Shown here: positions 1 to 10,689 of the stretch, piece after piece
Layout of the letters: each line of letters starts with the position of its first letter
Position numbering within the stretch: the first letter of the stretch is position 1
Assembly: GCA_024362935.1 (NCBI GenBank)
Contig: JANCRA010000065.1
Location: 992,001 to 1,056,000, forward strand
DNA from: Setophaga petechia
Taxonomy: Eukaryota > Chordata > Aves > Passeriformes > Parulidae
Direction of reading: 5' to 3'
DNA length: 64,000 nt
Notes under the pieces: generated by a model
What the model was told of the DNA's origin: nothing
The model's input: the letters and a program-made list of their open reading frames with translations, nothing else
Database searches by the model: none
Program-made: the position numbers and the translations under genes

Positions 1-679
1 AAGGGGTGGACAATATCCTGGATTGCAAGGCAATGTGTGTGTGCTATTTGCCATCTGTTAGAGGTGGGGCTCTTATCTTCTGTGAATTGGGCAATTTTCT
101 TTATCTCTTCCACAAACAACCCCTTCCTCTGGGGAGACATCTGCTGTTAATAGTCCATTGAGTGTCACTGCAGGACTGATAAAATGACATCATCCCATTG
201 TGAGATGCTCCACCCAGAGAGAGGAACCAAACATTCCCAACGGGATATGATCTGAGATTTTGGGACACTAGAACAGCCTTTTCCACTGGATTCCCAGAGG
301 AAGACCAGGCCTATCTACAACACCACTGGATCTTCAGAGGAAGACTACATCCTTCTATAGGATCACTGCTCCAACAGAACCACATCTGCCACTCCAGGAG
401 GACTGCAGCCACCATTTCAATTGGACTGCTACCAACACCCTGACCAACAGGATGTCAGGTCATATTCTGACTGTGTCAATGCTGTTTTGTATTACTGCAT
501 TGTTTATTTGTTTAATTTTCTTCCCTCATAAAGAACTGTTATTCCTGCTCCCAAATCTTTGCCTGAGAGCCCCCCTTAATTTCAGAATTATAGCAATTTG
601 GAGGAGGGGGTTTACATTTTCCATTTTAAGGTAGGTTCCTGCCTTTCTTAGCAGACACCTGTCTTTCCAAAGCAAGACA
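1..679 (+). mobile_element. LTR-like sequence of a degraded ERV
   Basis: The stretch reads like the U3-R-U5 part of an LTR. A polyadenylation-type signal CATAAAG at 527-533 lies in a T-rich context and is followed by a U5-like segment ending in CA at 679. The next bases, TTGGTCCC, could be a decayed primer-binding site. The left boundary lies at or outside the window start, so no target duplication can be checked. Downstream are protease and env remnants on the same strand. The LTR call rests on layout and on my recollection of similar avian sequence, not on a matching second LTR. Confidence 0.5.
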
Positions 680-1089
680 TTGGTCCCTAAGGGATAATCA
701 ACATCAAATGAGGTAGAATTTCTCAAAAGGTAACTACACCAAGCCCTGTCAAAAAACTTCTACTGGAGCATGAGGGGGCCTCACGCTATGACACAACTGT
801 TCAAGCCAACAATGCCTACAACTGATGAAGGTCAAGAAAGGCAAACACCCATTATAGACCACATGGAACCAAACTCCAGCACCTCATCTCCCAGTTGCCA
901 ATGATCTTGTCACCAGGGGCAAAACTAGAGCTGGTGAGTGCAGAATCTGTCGTTTTAACCAACTATTTTGCAATATCAACAGGACACATGGGGCCCGAAG
1001 ACTGGCCCCATGAACTATTAATCTTAGGAAACTGCCAATAGAGGACTGAAGGATTTTTCCTATTGCCATCTGTACTATCAGTGACCTCA

Positions 1090-1530
1090 CAATAAGAAAT
1101 TACAGTGCTGGCCCTGTCTCCAAGCCTACCTTGTTTTATACCTCAAGGACTAACAGTTGCCCAAGCCATAATACTCCCCAAACAGGCGACCAATGACACT
1201 TCACTAGGGATGTGGATCCAGGTGATAAATCACAAAAATCACCTGCACTCTGGAACTTAACAATGAAAAGATTGTTTTGACAGGGCTTGTGGACATGGGA
1301 GCAGATGTGACAGGTATCTCACGTTCCAAGTGGGCTCCTAACTGGGCGTTCACAGCTACTGCAGGAATATTGTCCGAGATTGGAGGTGACAGTGACAGTC
1401 TCCAAAGTGCAGAACTCATTAACACCAAAGGACCTGAAGACCAAATTGCCACAATGAGACCATTTGTGATAAAGGACCTTAGTGTATCCTGGCTAAGAAC
1501 ATCAAACCCTACCTGCAGCCACTGAGAGTG
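1090..1530 (+). pseudogene. ERV dUTPase tail and aspartic protease remnant
   Basis: A short segment resembling the C-terminal end of a retroviral dUTPase (about 1095-1200) runs into an aspartic protease-like stretch. The open part at 1277-1525 starts near the active-site loop, which reads GLVDMGADVTGIS. The family motif is D-T/S-G-A-D, so the central Thr is replaced by Met and a functional dimer is unlikely. A dUTPase-protease order is typical of betaretrovirus-like elements. There is no reverse transcriptase, RNase H or integrase between this remnant and the env remnant that begins about 90 bases later, so most of pol is deleted. Confidence 0.7.
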
Positions 1531-1612
1531 GATTCTCCAAAGGAACCCCCAAGTCCTCCCCAAGACAAAACCCACCAGACAGTGACTCTAGCACCTGGAC
1601 AAGACAATTCTT

Positions 1613-2701
1613 TTGAAGATGACACATAAGAAGCTTCTACTCACATTCCTCAGCCTGTTTGCAACCATGCTCCTCGTGAGTGGATGGGCAGCCCTCAAAA
1701 ACACAAAGCACAAGGTATGGATAACTCTAGCAAAAGCCATGAAACAAGACCCCCTGTGCCTGTCTGTCGCCAGCCCTGATGACCCCTTCTCCACCTGCCC
1801 AGTGGGGTTGCTACAGATGTCTGGCCAATAACTGAAGGTGCCATCTGCAGTATGTGAGGTGACAATCCTGATGGCAAATAGAAGTGCAACCTTGTCAGTG
1901 CTTGGGACTACTGGACCCAGAAGCTCCTGCATGCAGCACTTGAACTCCAGGAGCTAGAAATTCTCAGCTCTATAAAAATGGACTTTTGTGTAAGGTCTTA
2001 TTACCGTCTAAGATGGGAAAGAGGGTGAAAGAAACAAAATTACAAGAAAAAAAGAAACTATCAGGAGAGACATCTCATACCATCCCACTTACAAAAACCA
2101 GACCTGATGGTGTAATTACACCTCTTCCATGATTTCTTGGTCCAGTAGCTACCCACTCCAGTTGCTGCAGGGTGTGTTTCTTATTTGCAGGGGTAGAACA
2201 TGGCCTGGTGTCCCTTCACACATAAAAGGTAAACATTATAGCTTGGGGAGGCTTACCTTGCTGGCACCCAATATTATTCATGGCCAGAAAAACAGAGCAA
2301 AAAGATCTACACACTACTTTGAATCTGATTGCAAAAAAATGTCATCTATTGGAGTAAAAACAAGAGAATAGCATCCTCCATGTTACTACCTTGGGTAGCT
2401 GCAGCTAAAGCTTTAGGACAATTAGACCATCTTGGGTGCCTGTTAAGGAAGCAAACCAATGCTACCTCCCTCACATTGAGTGGCCTGCTCTCAGACATAG
2501 AGACCATCAGACATGCCACCTTGCAGAGCGATAGAGTTTTTACTCTGGGCACATGGGCATGGCCGTGTAGACTCTGAGGGCATGTGTTGCATGAACCTCT
2601 CCAGCCACAGTGAGTCAATCCAAAAGAACATTCAGGTACTGAACAAAGAGTTGAAGAGGCTTCAAGCAGAAAACAAAGACTGGTTCAATAAACTCTTCTA
2701 A
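1613..2701 (+). pseudogene. Degraded ERV env gene (surface and transmembrane parts)
   Basis: An ATG at 1613 opens a 72-codon stretch with a hydrophobic leader, followed by a surface-protein motif with the pattern CLSxASPxxPFSTC that also occurs in the two other env genes of this window. Reading frames then change several times. Around 2400-2700 the transmembrane part is recognisable: an LGCLLRKQTNATS-like stretch, then [12 protein letters not shown], which keeps the CC of a CX6CC motif although its first Cys is changed to Arg. The hydrophobic anchor is not open in this frame. Frameshifts, stops and loss of the disulfide Cys make it a pseudogene. Its nearest relative in the window is the env at 22.4-23.8 kb. 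Confidence 0.75.
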
Positions 2702-2847
2702 TCCTGGGGACTAAAGGGTTGGTGGATGTCTAGATAAAAGAGGACTATTAACTCTCTTAGTTGTTGTTGCATTGTTAATTGTCCCAAGTTTGTTTGGATG
2801 CTTTTAGAAAGTCTTACAAAATTCTATCAGTTCCATCTTTGTTATAA

Positions 2848-2861
2848 AACAGAAAGGGGGA
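2848..2861 (+). other. Polypurine tract of the first ERV
   Basis: The purine run AGAAAGGGGGAAGA lies 150 bases past the end of the env remnant, where a plus-strand polypurine primer is expected. Sequence after it would be the U3 of the 3' LTR. Confidence 0.55.
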
Positions 2862-3020
2862 AGATACCCAAAACAGGCTCCTCATGGACTCCTTAGAGGA
2901 GAGAACTACAGAGCAGGATGGCACAAAAACCTCTCAGAGACTCAGTGTGGGAAGGAAAATCCTTATAAGTACCTAAAAGTATTCTTAAATTCATAAAGTA
3001 CCTTAAAAACTTAGAGTATC

Positions 3021-3262
3021 CTAAAGTATTAATGAGCTCCTCGAAGAGTCAGTACAAAGCTCTCAAGGGAATAATTAAAGCAGATAATTGGGTCTATGAT
3101 TGCACAGACCTCTCACAGAGTCTGTATCAAATGGGAAACATGAAGTATCTTAAAATAACTGAAGTATTAATGAGCCCCAATGAGTGTTGTTACTGACAAA
3201 GCCTCTCCAGGGACTAATTAAAGCAGATAATTGGTGGCCATGACTGCATAAACTTCTCAGAG
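3021..3262 (+). repeat. Two imperfect direct repeats in U3-like sequence
   Basis: Two units of about 100 bp (3021-3120 and 3161-3262) share the blocks AAGTATTAATGAG and ATTAAAGCAGATAATTGG in the same order. They follow the polypurine tract at 2848-2861, so they may be duplicated enhancer-like U3 units of the first ERV. Confidence 0.6.
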
Positions 3263-3360
3263 ACTGCAAGGCAAAAGCCAAAGCCAAAGTCCTTTGAAAA
3301 ACCTGCAGTCCGTGCAGGGAGCATTCAGGAGCCCCCAGGGCCATTGCTGAGCAAGGCTCC

Positions 3361-4633
3361 TGTTGTGGGTTTACAGGAAATAGGTTTTCTGGGAATGGAG
3401 TGGCCAGAGGCCAATAGGTGTTCAGATCTTAAATTGACAGCAGGTTTGGCCACTGAAGGGCGGATGCGCCTCTGAGAACACAGGGGTTAGAAGCAGCACT
3501 CCCTTGGGCTCGTTCTCTTTTGAATTCCGGCCAGCAAAGAGGCAAGGCCTCCCCTGCCCGGCTCTGAGCTGGGCGGGGGAGGGGAAGACCTGCGGCCCGG
3601 CAGAGGTAGGCCCTGACCCCTCAGGATGGAAGGGTGGTCCGGACATCCAGGAGGCGTTGGGCAGCCCCCCCAGGAGAGAGATGAGAGAGAGAGAGAGACC
3701 CTGAGAAGATTTGGGCAGGCCCCCCCCCCCGCCCCAGTTAGAAGATGAGAGAGAGAGAAAGCTGGTTCAGGCCCGTGGCCTTGAAGCGATATCGGCTGTG
3801 AAGAAGGAGGGGGAAGGGGGGGGAGTGCAGCAGGGAAGGAGCCTGGCCGCCTGCAGAAGTTTTTTTTAACCCCTTTCTGGACAATGAAGACTTCACAGAG
3901 CATTTGGACCTTTCCTGGAGGGGAGATGGAGTGAATGATGAAGTGGATAGTCGGAGCAGTGAGTTGAAGCTGGGAGAGTGAAGAAAGAGGCCGGAAGGAG
4001 ATGACGGAGTAGCTGATTGCTGGACGCTTTTTGGTAGCCATTGGACAGAGCCACGTTTCCTTGTGATACAGAGACTGCGTCCAGGGGGAAGCCAGGCCTC
4101 AGAACCAGGAGGGTTCAGTTTTGGATTTTGGAGACCCCCCGGCCCCAGGGGGTTAATAAGTATGGGGGGGACAAGAGGTCCCAAGAGATGAGAGAGAGAC
4201 TGTGCCTTTTTGGAATGGGACGTTGTATCCTTAAAAAGACAACCCTCGAGCAGTTCTTTGGTTTGTGTTCCAGCGGTGAGAGCGCTGGGCATGCAAGGAA
4301 GAGGTCACCATGGCCCCAAGAAGGACTCCTCTCCTCTTGATGGACTGGAATTGAGTATGGAGATTTGAAATTTGGAAGATGTGTGGTAGATGTATTGGAA
4401 ATGTGGTGGGGGAGGAGGAAATGTTTCTTTGTGGAGTTTTCATTTTCCAGGTGTGTGTGTGTGTGTGTGTGTGTGTGGTTTTTTTTTTTTCTTTTTGTAG
4501 TTTAGTTAATAAACTTTTTTTTCCCCTAAGGTAGAGGCCTGCTTTGCTTATTTCCTGGTCTCATCTCACAGCAGACACCAGGGGAGTATATTTTCATGGG
4601 GCATTGGCATTGTGCCAGTGTCAAACCATGACA
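3361..4633 (+). mobile_element. 5' LTR of the compact element
   Basis: The LTR begins TGTTGTGGG and ends CCATGACA. A polyadenylation signal AATAAA is at 4508-4513, preceded by a GT microsatellite (about 4451-4478) and a T run. The R-U5 part is therefore about 120 bases and U3 more than 1 kb, which is long for a vertebrate LTR. ORFs seen in it are not conserved coding sequence. Confidence 0.92.
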
Positions 4634-4637
4634 TTTT

Positions 4638-4660
4638 TGGTTCCCTGGACCGGGGAATCG
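4638..4660 (+). other. Primer-binding-like site, tRNA-Glu type
   Basis: Five bases after the 5' LTR the sequence TGGTTCCCTG followed by GACCGGGGAATCG resembles the complement of the 3' end of tRNA-Glu, with two extra G residues. The position is right for a minus-strand primer site. The tRNA assignment is from general knowledge and was not searched. Confidence 0.65.
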
Positions 4661-4830
4661 AGTTTTAAGAGAGTGAGAAGTTAAAGCTGTGAGATGGGAT
4701 CAAAAAGGAATAAGAACAAAGCATGTACTGAGTGAAAGTAGATGGATAGTAGAATTTAGGGATAGAGGTTTGATAGTTGTAGAAGTGTATCGTATGTAAT
4801 TTTGTTAATAATTTTTAAAAGTGTGTTCTC

Positions 4831-4847
4831 AGAGGCGAAGGGTGGAA
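4831..4847 (+). other. Polypurine tract of the compact element
   Basis: The mostly purine run AGAGGCGAAGGGTGGAA directly precedes the TG of the 3' LTR, as expected for the plus-strand primer. Confidence 0.75.
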
Positions 4848-6120
4848 TGTCGTGGGTTTACAGGAAATAGGTTTTCTGGGAATGGAGTGGCCAGAGGCCA
4901 ATAGGTGTTCAGATCTTAAATTGACAGCAGGTTTGGCCACTGAGGGTGGATGCGCCTCTGAGAACACAGGGGTTAGAAGCAGCACTCCCTTGGGCTCGTT
5001 CTCTTTTGATTTCCGGCCAGCAAAGAGGCAAGGCCTCCCCTGCCCGGCTCTGAGCTGGGCGGGGGAGGGGAAGACCTGCGGCCCGGCAGAGGTAGGCCCT
5101 GACCCCTCAGGATGGAAGGGTGGTCCGGACATCCAGGAGGCGTTGGGCAGCCCCCCCAGGAGAGAGATGAGAGAGAGAGAGAGACCCTGAGAAGATTTGG
5201 GCAGGCCCCCCCCCCCCCCCCCCAGTTAGAAGATGAGAGAGAGAGAAAGCTGGTTCAGGCCCGTGGCCTTGAAGCGATATCGGCTGTGAAGAAGGAGGGG
5301 GAAGGGGGGGAGTGCAGCAGGGAAGGAGCCTGGCCGCCTGCAGAAGTTTTTTTTAACCCCTTTCTGGACAATGAAGACTTCACAGAGCATTTGGACCTTT
5401 CCTGGAGGGGAGATGGAGTGAATGATGAAGTGGATAGTCGGAGCAGTGAGTTGAGGCTGGGAGAGTGAAGAAAGAGGCCGGAAGGAGATGACGGAGTAGC
5501 TGATTGCTGGACGCTTTTTGGTAGCCATTGGACAGAGCCACGTTTCCTTGTGATACAGAGACTGCGTCCAGGGGGAAGCCAGGCCTCAGAACCAGGAGGG
5601 TTCAGTTTTGGATTTTGGAGACCCCCCGGCCCCAGGGGGTTAATAAGTATGGGGGGGACAAGAGGTCCCAAGAGATGAGAGAGAGACTGTGCCTTTTTGG
5701 AATGGGACGTTGTATCCTTAAAAAGACAACCCTCGAGCAGTTCTTTGGTTTGTGTTCCAGCGGTGAGAGCGCTGGGCATGCAAGGAAGAGGTCACCATGG
5801 CCCCAAGAAGGACTCCTCTCCTCTTGATGGACTGGAATTGAGTATGGAGATTTGAAATTTGGAAGATGTGTGGTAGATGTATTGGAAATGTGGTGGGGGA
5901 GGAGGAAATGTTTCTTTGTGGAGTTTTCATTTTCCAGGTGTGTGTGTGTGTGTGTGTGTGTGGTTTTTTTTTTTTTTCTTTTTGTAGTTTAGTTAATAAA
6001 CTTTTTTTTCCCCTAAGGTAGAGGCCTGCTTTGCTTATTTCCTGGTCTCATCTCACAGCAGACACCAGGGGAGTACATTTTCATGGGGCATTGGCATTGT
6101 GCCAGTGTCAAACCATGACA
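4848..6120 (+). mobile_element. 3' LTR of the compact element
   Basis: It has the same length as the 5' LTR and is almost identical. AATAAA is at 5995-6000. Differences seen include TGTTG against TGTCG at the start, the length of the C run near 5207-5223, and the GT and T runs near 5938-5980. Confidence 0.93.
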
Positions 6121-6125
6121 GCTCC

Positions 6126-7689
6126 CCAGGGACTCCTTCCAGCAGATCCTTGAGGCCACTGGGATGTGGGCTAGGGGGGGATGCTGAGGGCAGGACAAGG
6201 GGCTGACAGTGCCCAGCCTGGCTGGGGCTGTGCCAGGAGGCCCCAGGGCCTCAGGACAAGGTGTCTCCTCCCAGCCCTTGGTGGCACAGACCCTGCTGTG
6301 GCCCAGGGCACCAAGACTTGGCTTCTCTTTGTCCCCACCTGTCATCACTGCCTGCAGTTCTCTGCTCTGCCTGAGGCCTGGGGACACTTTCTCAGTCGTG
6401 TTGCTCAGTGGGACCCATTATAAGTCCAAGAAACTTTGGAGTTGGATTCTGACTTGGAGTTCTGGAGAGGTTTCTTGAGGTCCCTCTCAGGGACTGATGT
6501 TCAGGGCCTGAGCACAAAGCCCTAGAGGCTCATTAAAGTCCTTGTGCTGTGTCTGTGCTGCTGAGCTGGGCTGGGCTCCTGGCACAGAGGCAGCTCCTGG
6601 TAACCAAGCAAAGCTTCAAAAGCACATTTCTCTTGATGAGCAGCTCTTCTGCCAGCCCAGCAGGGCTGGGACACTGCCTGCAGCCACCCCAGGCACAGCA
6701 CAGAGGCACAGAGAGCTTCAATCAGTCAGGGCTGGGAAGGTGCTGAGAAGTGCCTGGGGCACAATCACTGCCAGCCCTTGGCACAGGAACCTCTGGCTGC
6801 AGGACAATGCAGCTGCAGCTCCTGCAGAGATCTCCTCAAGCTGGAACATGCCAATGCCTGCAGAGCCTGTGAGTACATTCTCTGATTGTCTCTTGTGCAG
6901 AGCAGCCAGGGGTGTCCAGGGCTGTCCTGCAGAGCAGGGTCCTGCAGCCCAGGGCGCTGTGCTGGGGCAGGGACTCTGCTGCCTGCCAGGGACAGCTCTC
7001 AGCCAGCCCTGGCAGCTGCTCCCAGCACTGGGGGACAAGGTCTGGGTGGGAGGAGACAGCTGGGAAGGCTTGGAAGTGTTTTCCTTGTGTGGGGAGGATG
7101 CTGCATTGTTCAGGACTGCTCCCAGCATGGCATTTAAGTGCAGAACATTTCCAAGTAGATTATACAGGGAGCACAGCAAGGCTGGGGCTGCATAAAAGGG
7201 AAATTCCTTTTACAATCTACAGCTCTGTGTTGCTTTGATGGGAAATTGCACAGAGATATTCATCTGTCAGTCCCGGAGGAGAAAAAAAAATTCTCTCAGA
7301 TCTTACTAAACAAGGCTGTGACAGAAATCAGCACAGGGCCCCTTTAAGGCAGCATCAGTGTCACTTTTCCAGATTCCTCAGGGTTGCTCTGACATTGCCA
7401 TCAGAGCCTGCAGAGCCAGAGCTGCCCCTGGGCAGTGCCTGAGCTGGGAGGGGTCTGCAGGGCAGAGCTGAGCCCCCAGGGCTGGGCTGGGCTCTGGCAG
7501 CACTGGCATGGCCCAGCCCTGGGCACAGGGAAGCAGCTGCTGGCAGGGACAGCTCCAGGCAGCAGAGCTCTGGGCAGGCAGTGAGGGGAAAGTGCCCCCA
7601 GGCTGTGCTGGGATATTTCAAGTCCTCTCTAAACCAAACTATTCCATGGCTTCTTTTTTTTGACAGATCCCCATACCAAGGCACTGCAA
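6126..7689. other. No gene recognised; sequence upstream of the olfactory receptor
   Basis: This GC-rich stretch continues the flank interrupted by the compact element. The several ORFs of 60-217 codons lie in different frames, have low-complexity composition and match nothing I recognise. A run of A (about 7283-7291) and short CTG-rich tracts are the only notable composition. Confidence 0.5.
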
Positions 7690-8617
7690 ATGTCCAACAG
7701 CAGCTCCATCAGGCACTTCCTCCTGCTGGCATTGGCAGACACGCGGCAGCTGCAGCTCCTGCACTTCTGCCTCTTGCTGGGCATCTCCCTGGCTGCCCTC
7801 CTGGGCAACGGCCTCATCATCAGCGCCGTAGCCTGCGGCCACCACCTGCACACACCCATGTTCTTCTTCCTGCTCAACCTGGCCCTCGCTGACCTGGGCT
7901 CCATCTGCACCACTGTCCCCAAAGCCATGCACAATTCCCTCTGGGACACCAGGAACATCTCCTACACAGGATGTGCTGCTCAGCTCTTTTTCTTTGTGTT
8001 CTTCATTGGATCAGAGTTTAGTCTCCTGACCATCATGTGCTACGACTGCTACGTGTCCATCTGCAAACCCCTGCACTACGGGACCCTCCTGGGCAGCAGA
8101 GCTTGTGCCCACATGGCAGCAGCTGCCTGGGCCAGTGCCTTTCTCAATGCTCTCGTGCTCACGGCCAATACATTTTCCCTGCCCCTGTGCCATGGCAATG
8201 CCCAAGGCCCAGTTCTTCTGTGAAATCCCACAGATCCTCAAGCTCTCCTGCTCACACTCCAACTTCCTCAGGGAACTTGGACTCATTGCTGTTAGTGCCT
8301 GTTTAGGTTTTGGCTGCTTTCTGTTCATTGTTTTCTCCTATGTGCAGATCTTCAGGGTGGTGCTGAGGATTCCCTCTGAGCAGGGACGGCACAAAGCCTT
8401 TTCCACCTGCCTCCCTCACCTGGCTGTGGTCTCCCTGTTTTTCAGCACTATTATGTTTGCTCACGTGAAGCCCTCCTCCATATCCTCCCCATCCCTGGAT
8501 CTGGCCCTTTCAGTTCTGTACTCGGTGGTTCCTCCAACCCTGAACCCCCTCATCTACAGCCTGAGGAACCAGGAGCTCAAGGCTGCAGTGTGGAGACTGA
8601 TGACTGGATGCTTTTAG
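7690..8617 (+). pseudogene. Olfactory receptor, OR14-like (gamma-c), frameshifted
   Basis: It is a seven-transmembrane odorant receptor copy of about 309 codons, normal for the family. The start at 7690 gives MSNSSSIRHF, with an N-glycosylation site NSS before TM1. TM1 carries the GN motif (LLGNGL), the TM2 start reads LHTPMFFFLLNLALADL, intracellular loop 2 reads MCYDCYVSIC, TM6 begins KAFSTCLPHL, and TM7 has NPLIYSLRNQE. Two lesions are visible. An extra C in GGCCCAGTTC near 8208 breaks the frame and gives TGA at 8221-8223; family motifs resume in the next frame up to 8617. The DRY-type motif also has Cys for Arg. Avian gamma-c receptors are a large, near-identical family, so this is one of many copies. 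Confidence 0.93.
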
Positions 8618-10205
8618 GAACATTAAACTGCTGGCCAATTTCCGCCAATCACTTATAATAAAACTCATATTTGAGACTTCTTGTTGGATTCATTTTAAAG
8701 GTTCTTTTCCTTTGTTTTACTTTTTTCATATTATCTACAAAGATATGTCATTTTTTGTGCCATTTCCAATTTTGTTTCTCTCCACCTTCCCTGTGGCCAC
8801 AAACTGGGTCAATGAACGGCTCCACTCTGGGTGGCTTTAAAGGAAGGGAAGGATCTCCCAGCAAAGTTTTCTGCAGAGATGGCCTTGTGTTGTCTTCTCT
8901 GGAGCTGCAGCAGCAATGTCTGTGTGCAGAGCTGGGGGCAGATCAGGGCTGGCCCAGCAGCTGTGCCCAGCAGCAGCAGCACTTGGTGTTGCCAGTGCTG
9001 CTGCCGTGGCCCTGCCCCGCTGCCCTGGTGGCCCTGGTGTTGCTGCAGGGCCTGAGTGCTCTCGGGGCCGGGCACAGCCCTGGGGGTGGCAGTGCCGGGG
9101 CTGCAGCAGGGACAGGCCATGGGCACTGCTGGGGCAGCGCTGACGCCTCAGGCCAGGCCCTGGGGGCTCCAGGCTCCTTGCCCAGGCTCTCTCAAGAACA
9201 CGGCCAGGCCAATGCTCAGCACAGAAAAGCCCCGTGAGCAGCCCCAGGCTGGCCGTGGGCAGGCTGGGGACAAACAGCATGGATGGGGCTCTGCAAGGGC
9301 CCTGAGGCACACGGGAAGGAGCAGCAGAGCAGGGGCTGATCCATCCCCAGTGCGCTGCACAGCCCAGGGCAGCGTCCCAGAGCGTCCTGATGGAGCTGCC
9401 AACAACATCCCCCCTCTGCAGCCCTGGCCTCTCCCCCAGCTCACACAGGTGCCCCATCCTTGCAGGCACAGACACGGCAGCACTGGCTCAGCAGCCCCTG
9501 TTTGCATTGCACACAGCAGGCAGGAGCACCCCCATGCTGGTGCTGTGGGGACATGAACCTGAGGCAGCACAAATGCCATCAGCCCCTGGGGCCAGCAAGG
9601 GCTGGGGGACACCAGGGAAAGCACTCAGCTTTGTCCTGGCCTCTGCACTCAGCCAGAAAGTTTGTTCCCATCAGCTGGGAGTTTCCTGTGCCACTGCAGA
9701 CGCTGTTGCTCAGAGCCAGGGCTGCCTGGCAGGCCCCCCCAAACTGCCCTGAGCATTTCCTTTGCTTCTCCTTTGCTTTCCTTACTCTTCCCTGGTACAA
9801 TTTTCTTCCTCTTGCCCAGCCCTGCTCCCTCCCCTGCAAACAGCCCATCCCTGTTTGCCCTTTCCTCTCTGGCCCCACTCCCCATTGCAGTTCCTGACTT
9901 GGCACCATGGGAACGTCCCTTGGGCAGCAGGATCATCCTACAAGTGCTGCAGGAATTGTCTGCAGGCTCCTGCAGTGCCTGGTGCTGCTCCCTTGCCAGA
10001 GGCACCCCAGGCCAGGAGGGCACATCTGGGCTGCTCTGTCTGCCTCTGGGGCTCCCTGTTCTGGGCAATGAGGAGGGGCTGCAGAGGCTCTGCAGGACTG
10101 ACAGGATGGGTTTTGGGGCTGGCAGGGGAAGCTGAGGGACCTGGGCTGCTGGAGCTGCTGAAGAGGAGGCCCAGGGCTCATCCTGCAACTGCTCCAAGGG
10201 TGGTT
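8618..10205. other. No gene recognised downstream of the olfactory receptor
   Basis: The region is GC-rich, with CAG/CTG-rich words near 8900-9100. ORFs up to 212 codons occur on both strands and overlap each other, as expected from composition. No splice-supported or family-like protein was seen. Confidence 0.5.
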
Positions 10206-10209
10206 CCAG

Positions 10210-10660
10210 GGAATCCCAGAATCAATAAGCCTGGGAAAGACCTTGGACATCATCATGTCCAGCCTTTGCCTTGACACTGCCTTATCTTCCTGGAACCTCT
10301 TCTTCTTGCAGGAGTAAACAACCCTGGCTCACTCAGGCACTCCTCACAGGAATTGTGCTCCAGACCTCTCCTCAGCCTTGCTGTCCTTCTCTGGACAAAC
10401 TCCATGTCCTTCCTAAATTGGGGGGGGCCCAGAACTGGACACAGCACTCGAGGTGCTGCCCAACCAGGGCTGAGCACAGGGGAAGAATCCCTGCCCTGCT
10501 CCTGCTGGCCACACCATTCCTGATCCAGGCCAGGAGCCACTGGCCTTCTTGGCCACCTGGGCACACTGCTGCCTCATGTCCAGCCTGCTGTCCTTCAGTC
10601 CCTGCAGGTCCCTTTCTGACTGGCTGCTCTCCAGCCCCTCTGGCACCTTGTTGAGGGAGA
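10210..10660 (-). mobile_element. CR1 LINE 3' fragment
   Basis: Read on the minus strand, the sequence encodes a decayed C-terminal end of the CR1 second ORF. Recognisable pieces are [13 protein letters not shown], a segment ending in LECCVQFW, and GLEHNSCEECLSEPGLF, split over frames. The plus-strand left end (CAGAATC...GAAAGACCTTGGACATCATCATGTCCAGCC) is the reverse of the usual CR1 3' untranslated tail. It is 5' truncated, like most genomic CR1 copies. Confidence 0.85.
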
Positions 10661-10689
10661 AAGGCAGGGAGAGAACGGGTCTAGATCCA

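Larger units (their letters stand above)
3361..6120 (+). mobile_element. Compact LTR retroelement with two full LTRs and a 214-bp interior
   Basis: Two nearly identical 1,273-bp LTRs (3361-4633 and 4848-6120) start with TGT and end with ACA. The bases GCTCC occur directly before the first (3356-3360) and directly after the second (6121-6125), giving a 5-bp target-site duplication. The 214-bp interior (4634-4847) holds a primer-binding-like site and a polypurine tract but no coding capacity. By eye the LTRs differ at only a few substitutions plus length changes in homopolymers and a GT repeat, so insertion is recent. It is either a heavily deleted ERV or a non-autonomous element moved by proteins from elsewhere. 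Confidence 0.93.

Noticed and set aside
1277..1525. Active retroviral protease.
   Set aside because: The catalytic loop reads DMG instead of DTG or DSG, and the surrounding gag-pol context is gone.
4259..4285. CAGCGGTGAGAGCGCTGGGC in the 5' LTR (and at 5758 in the 3' LTR) resembles part of a tRNA-Glu complement.
   Set aside because: The match is short, lies far from the primer site and has no cloverleaf context, so chance is more likely than a tRNA gene.
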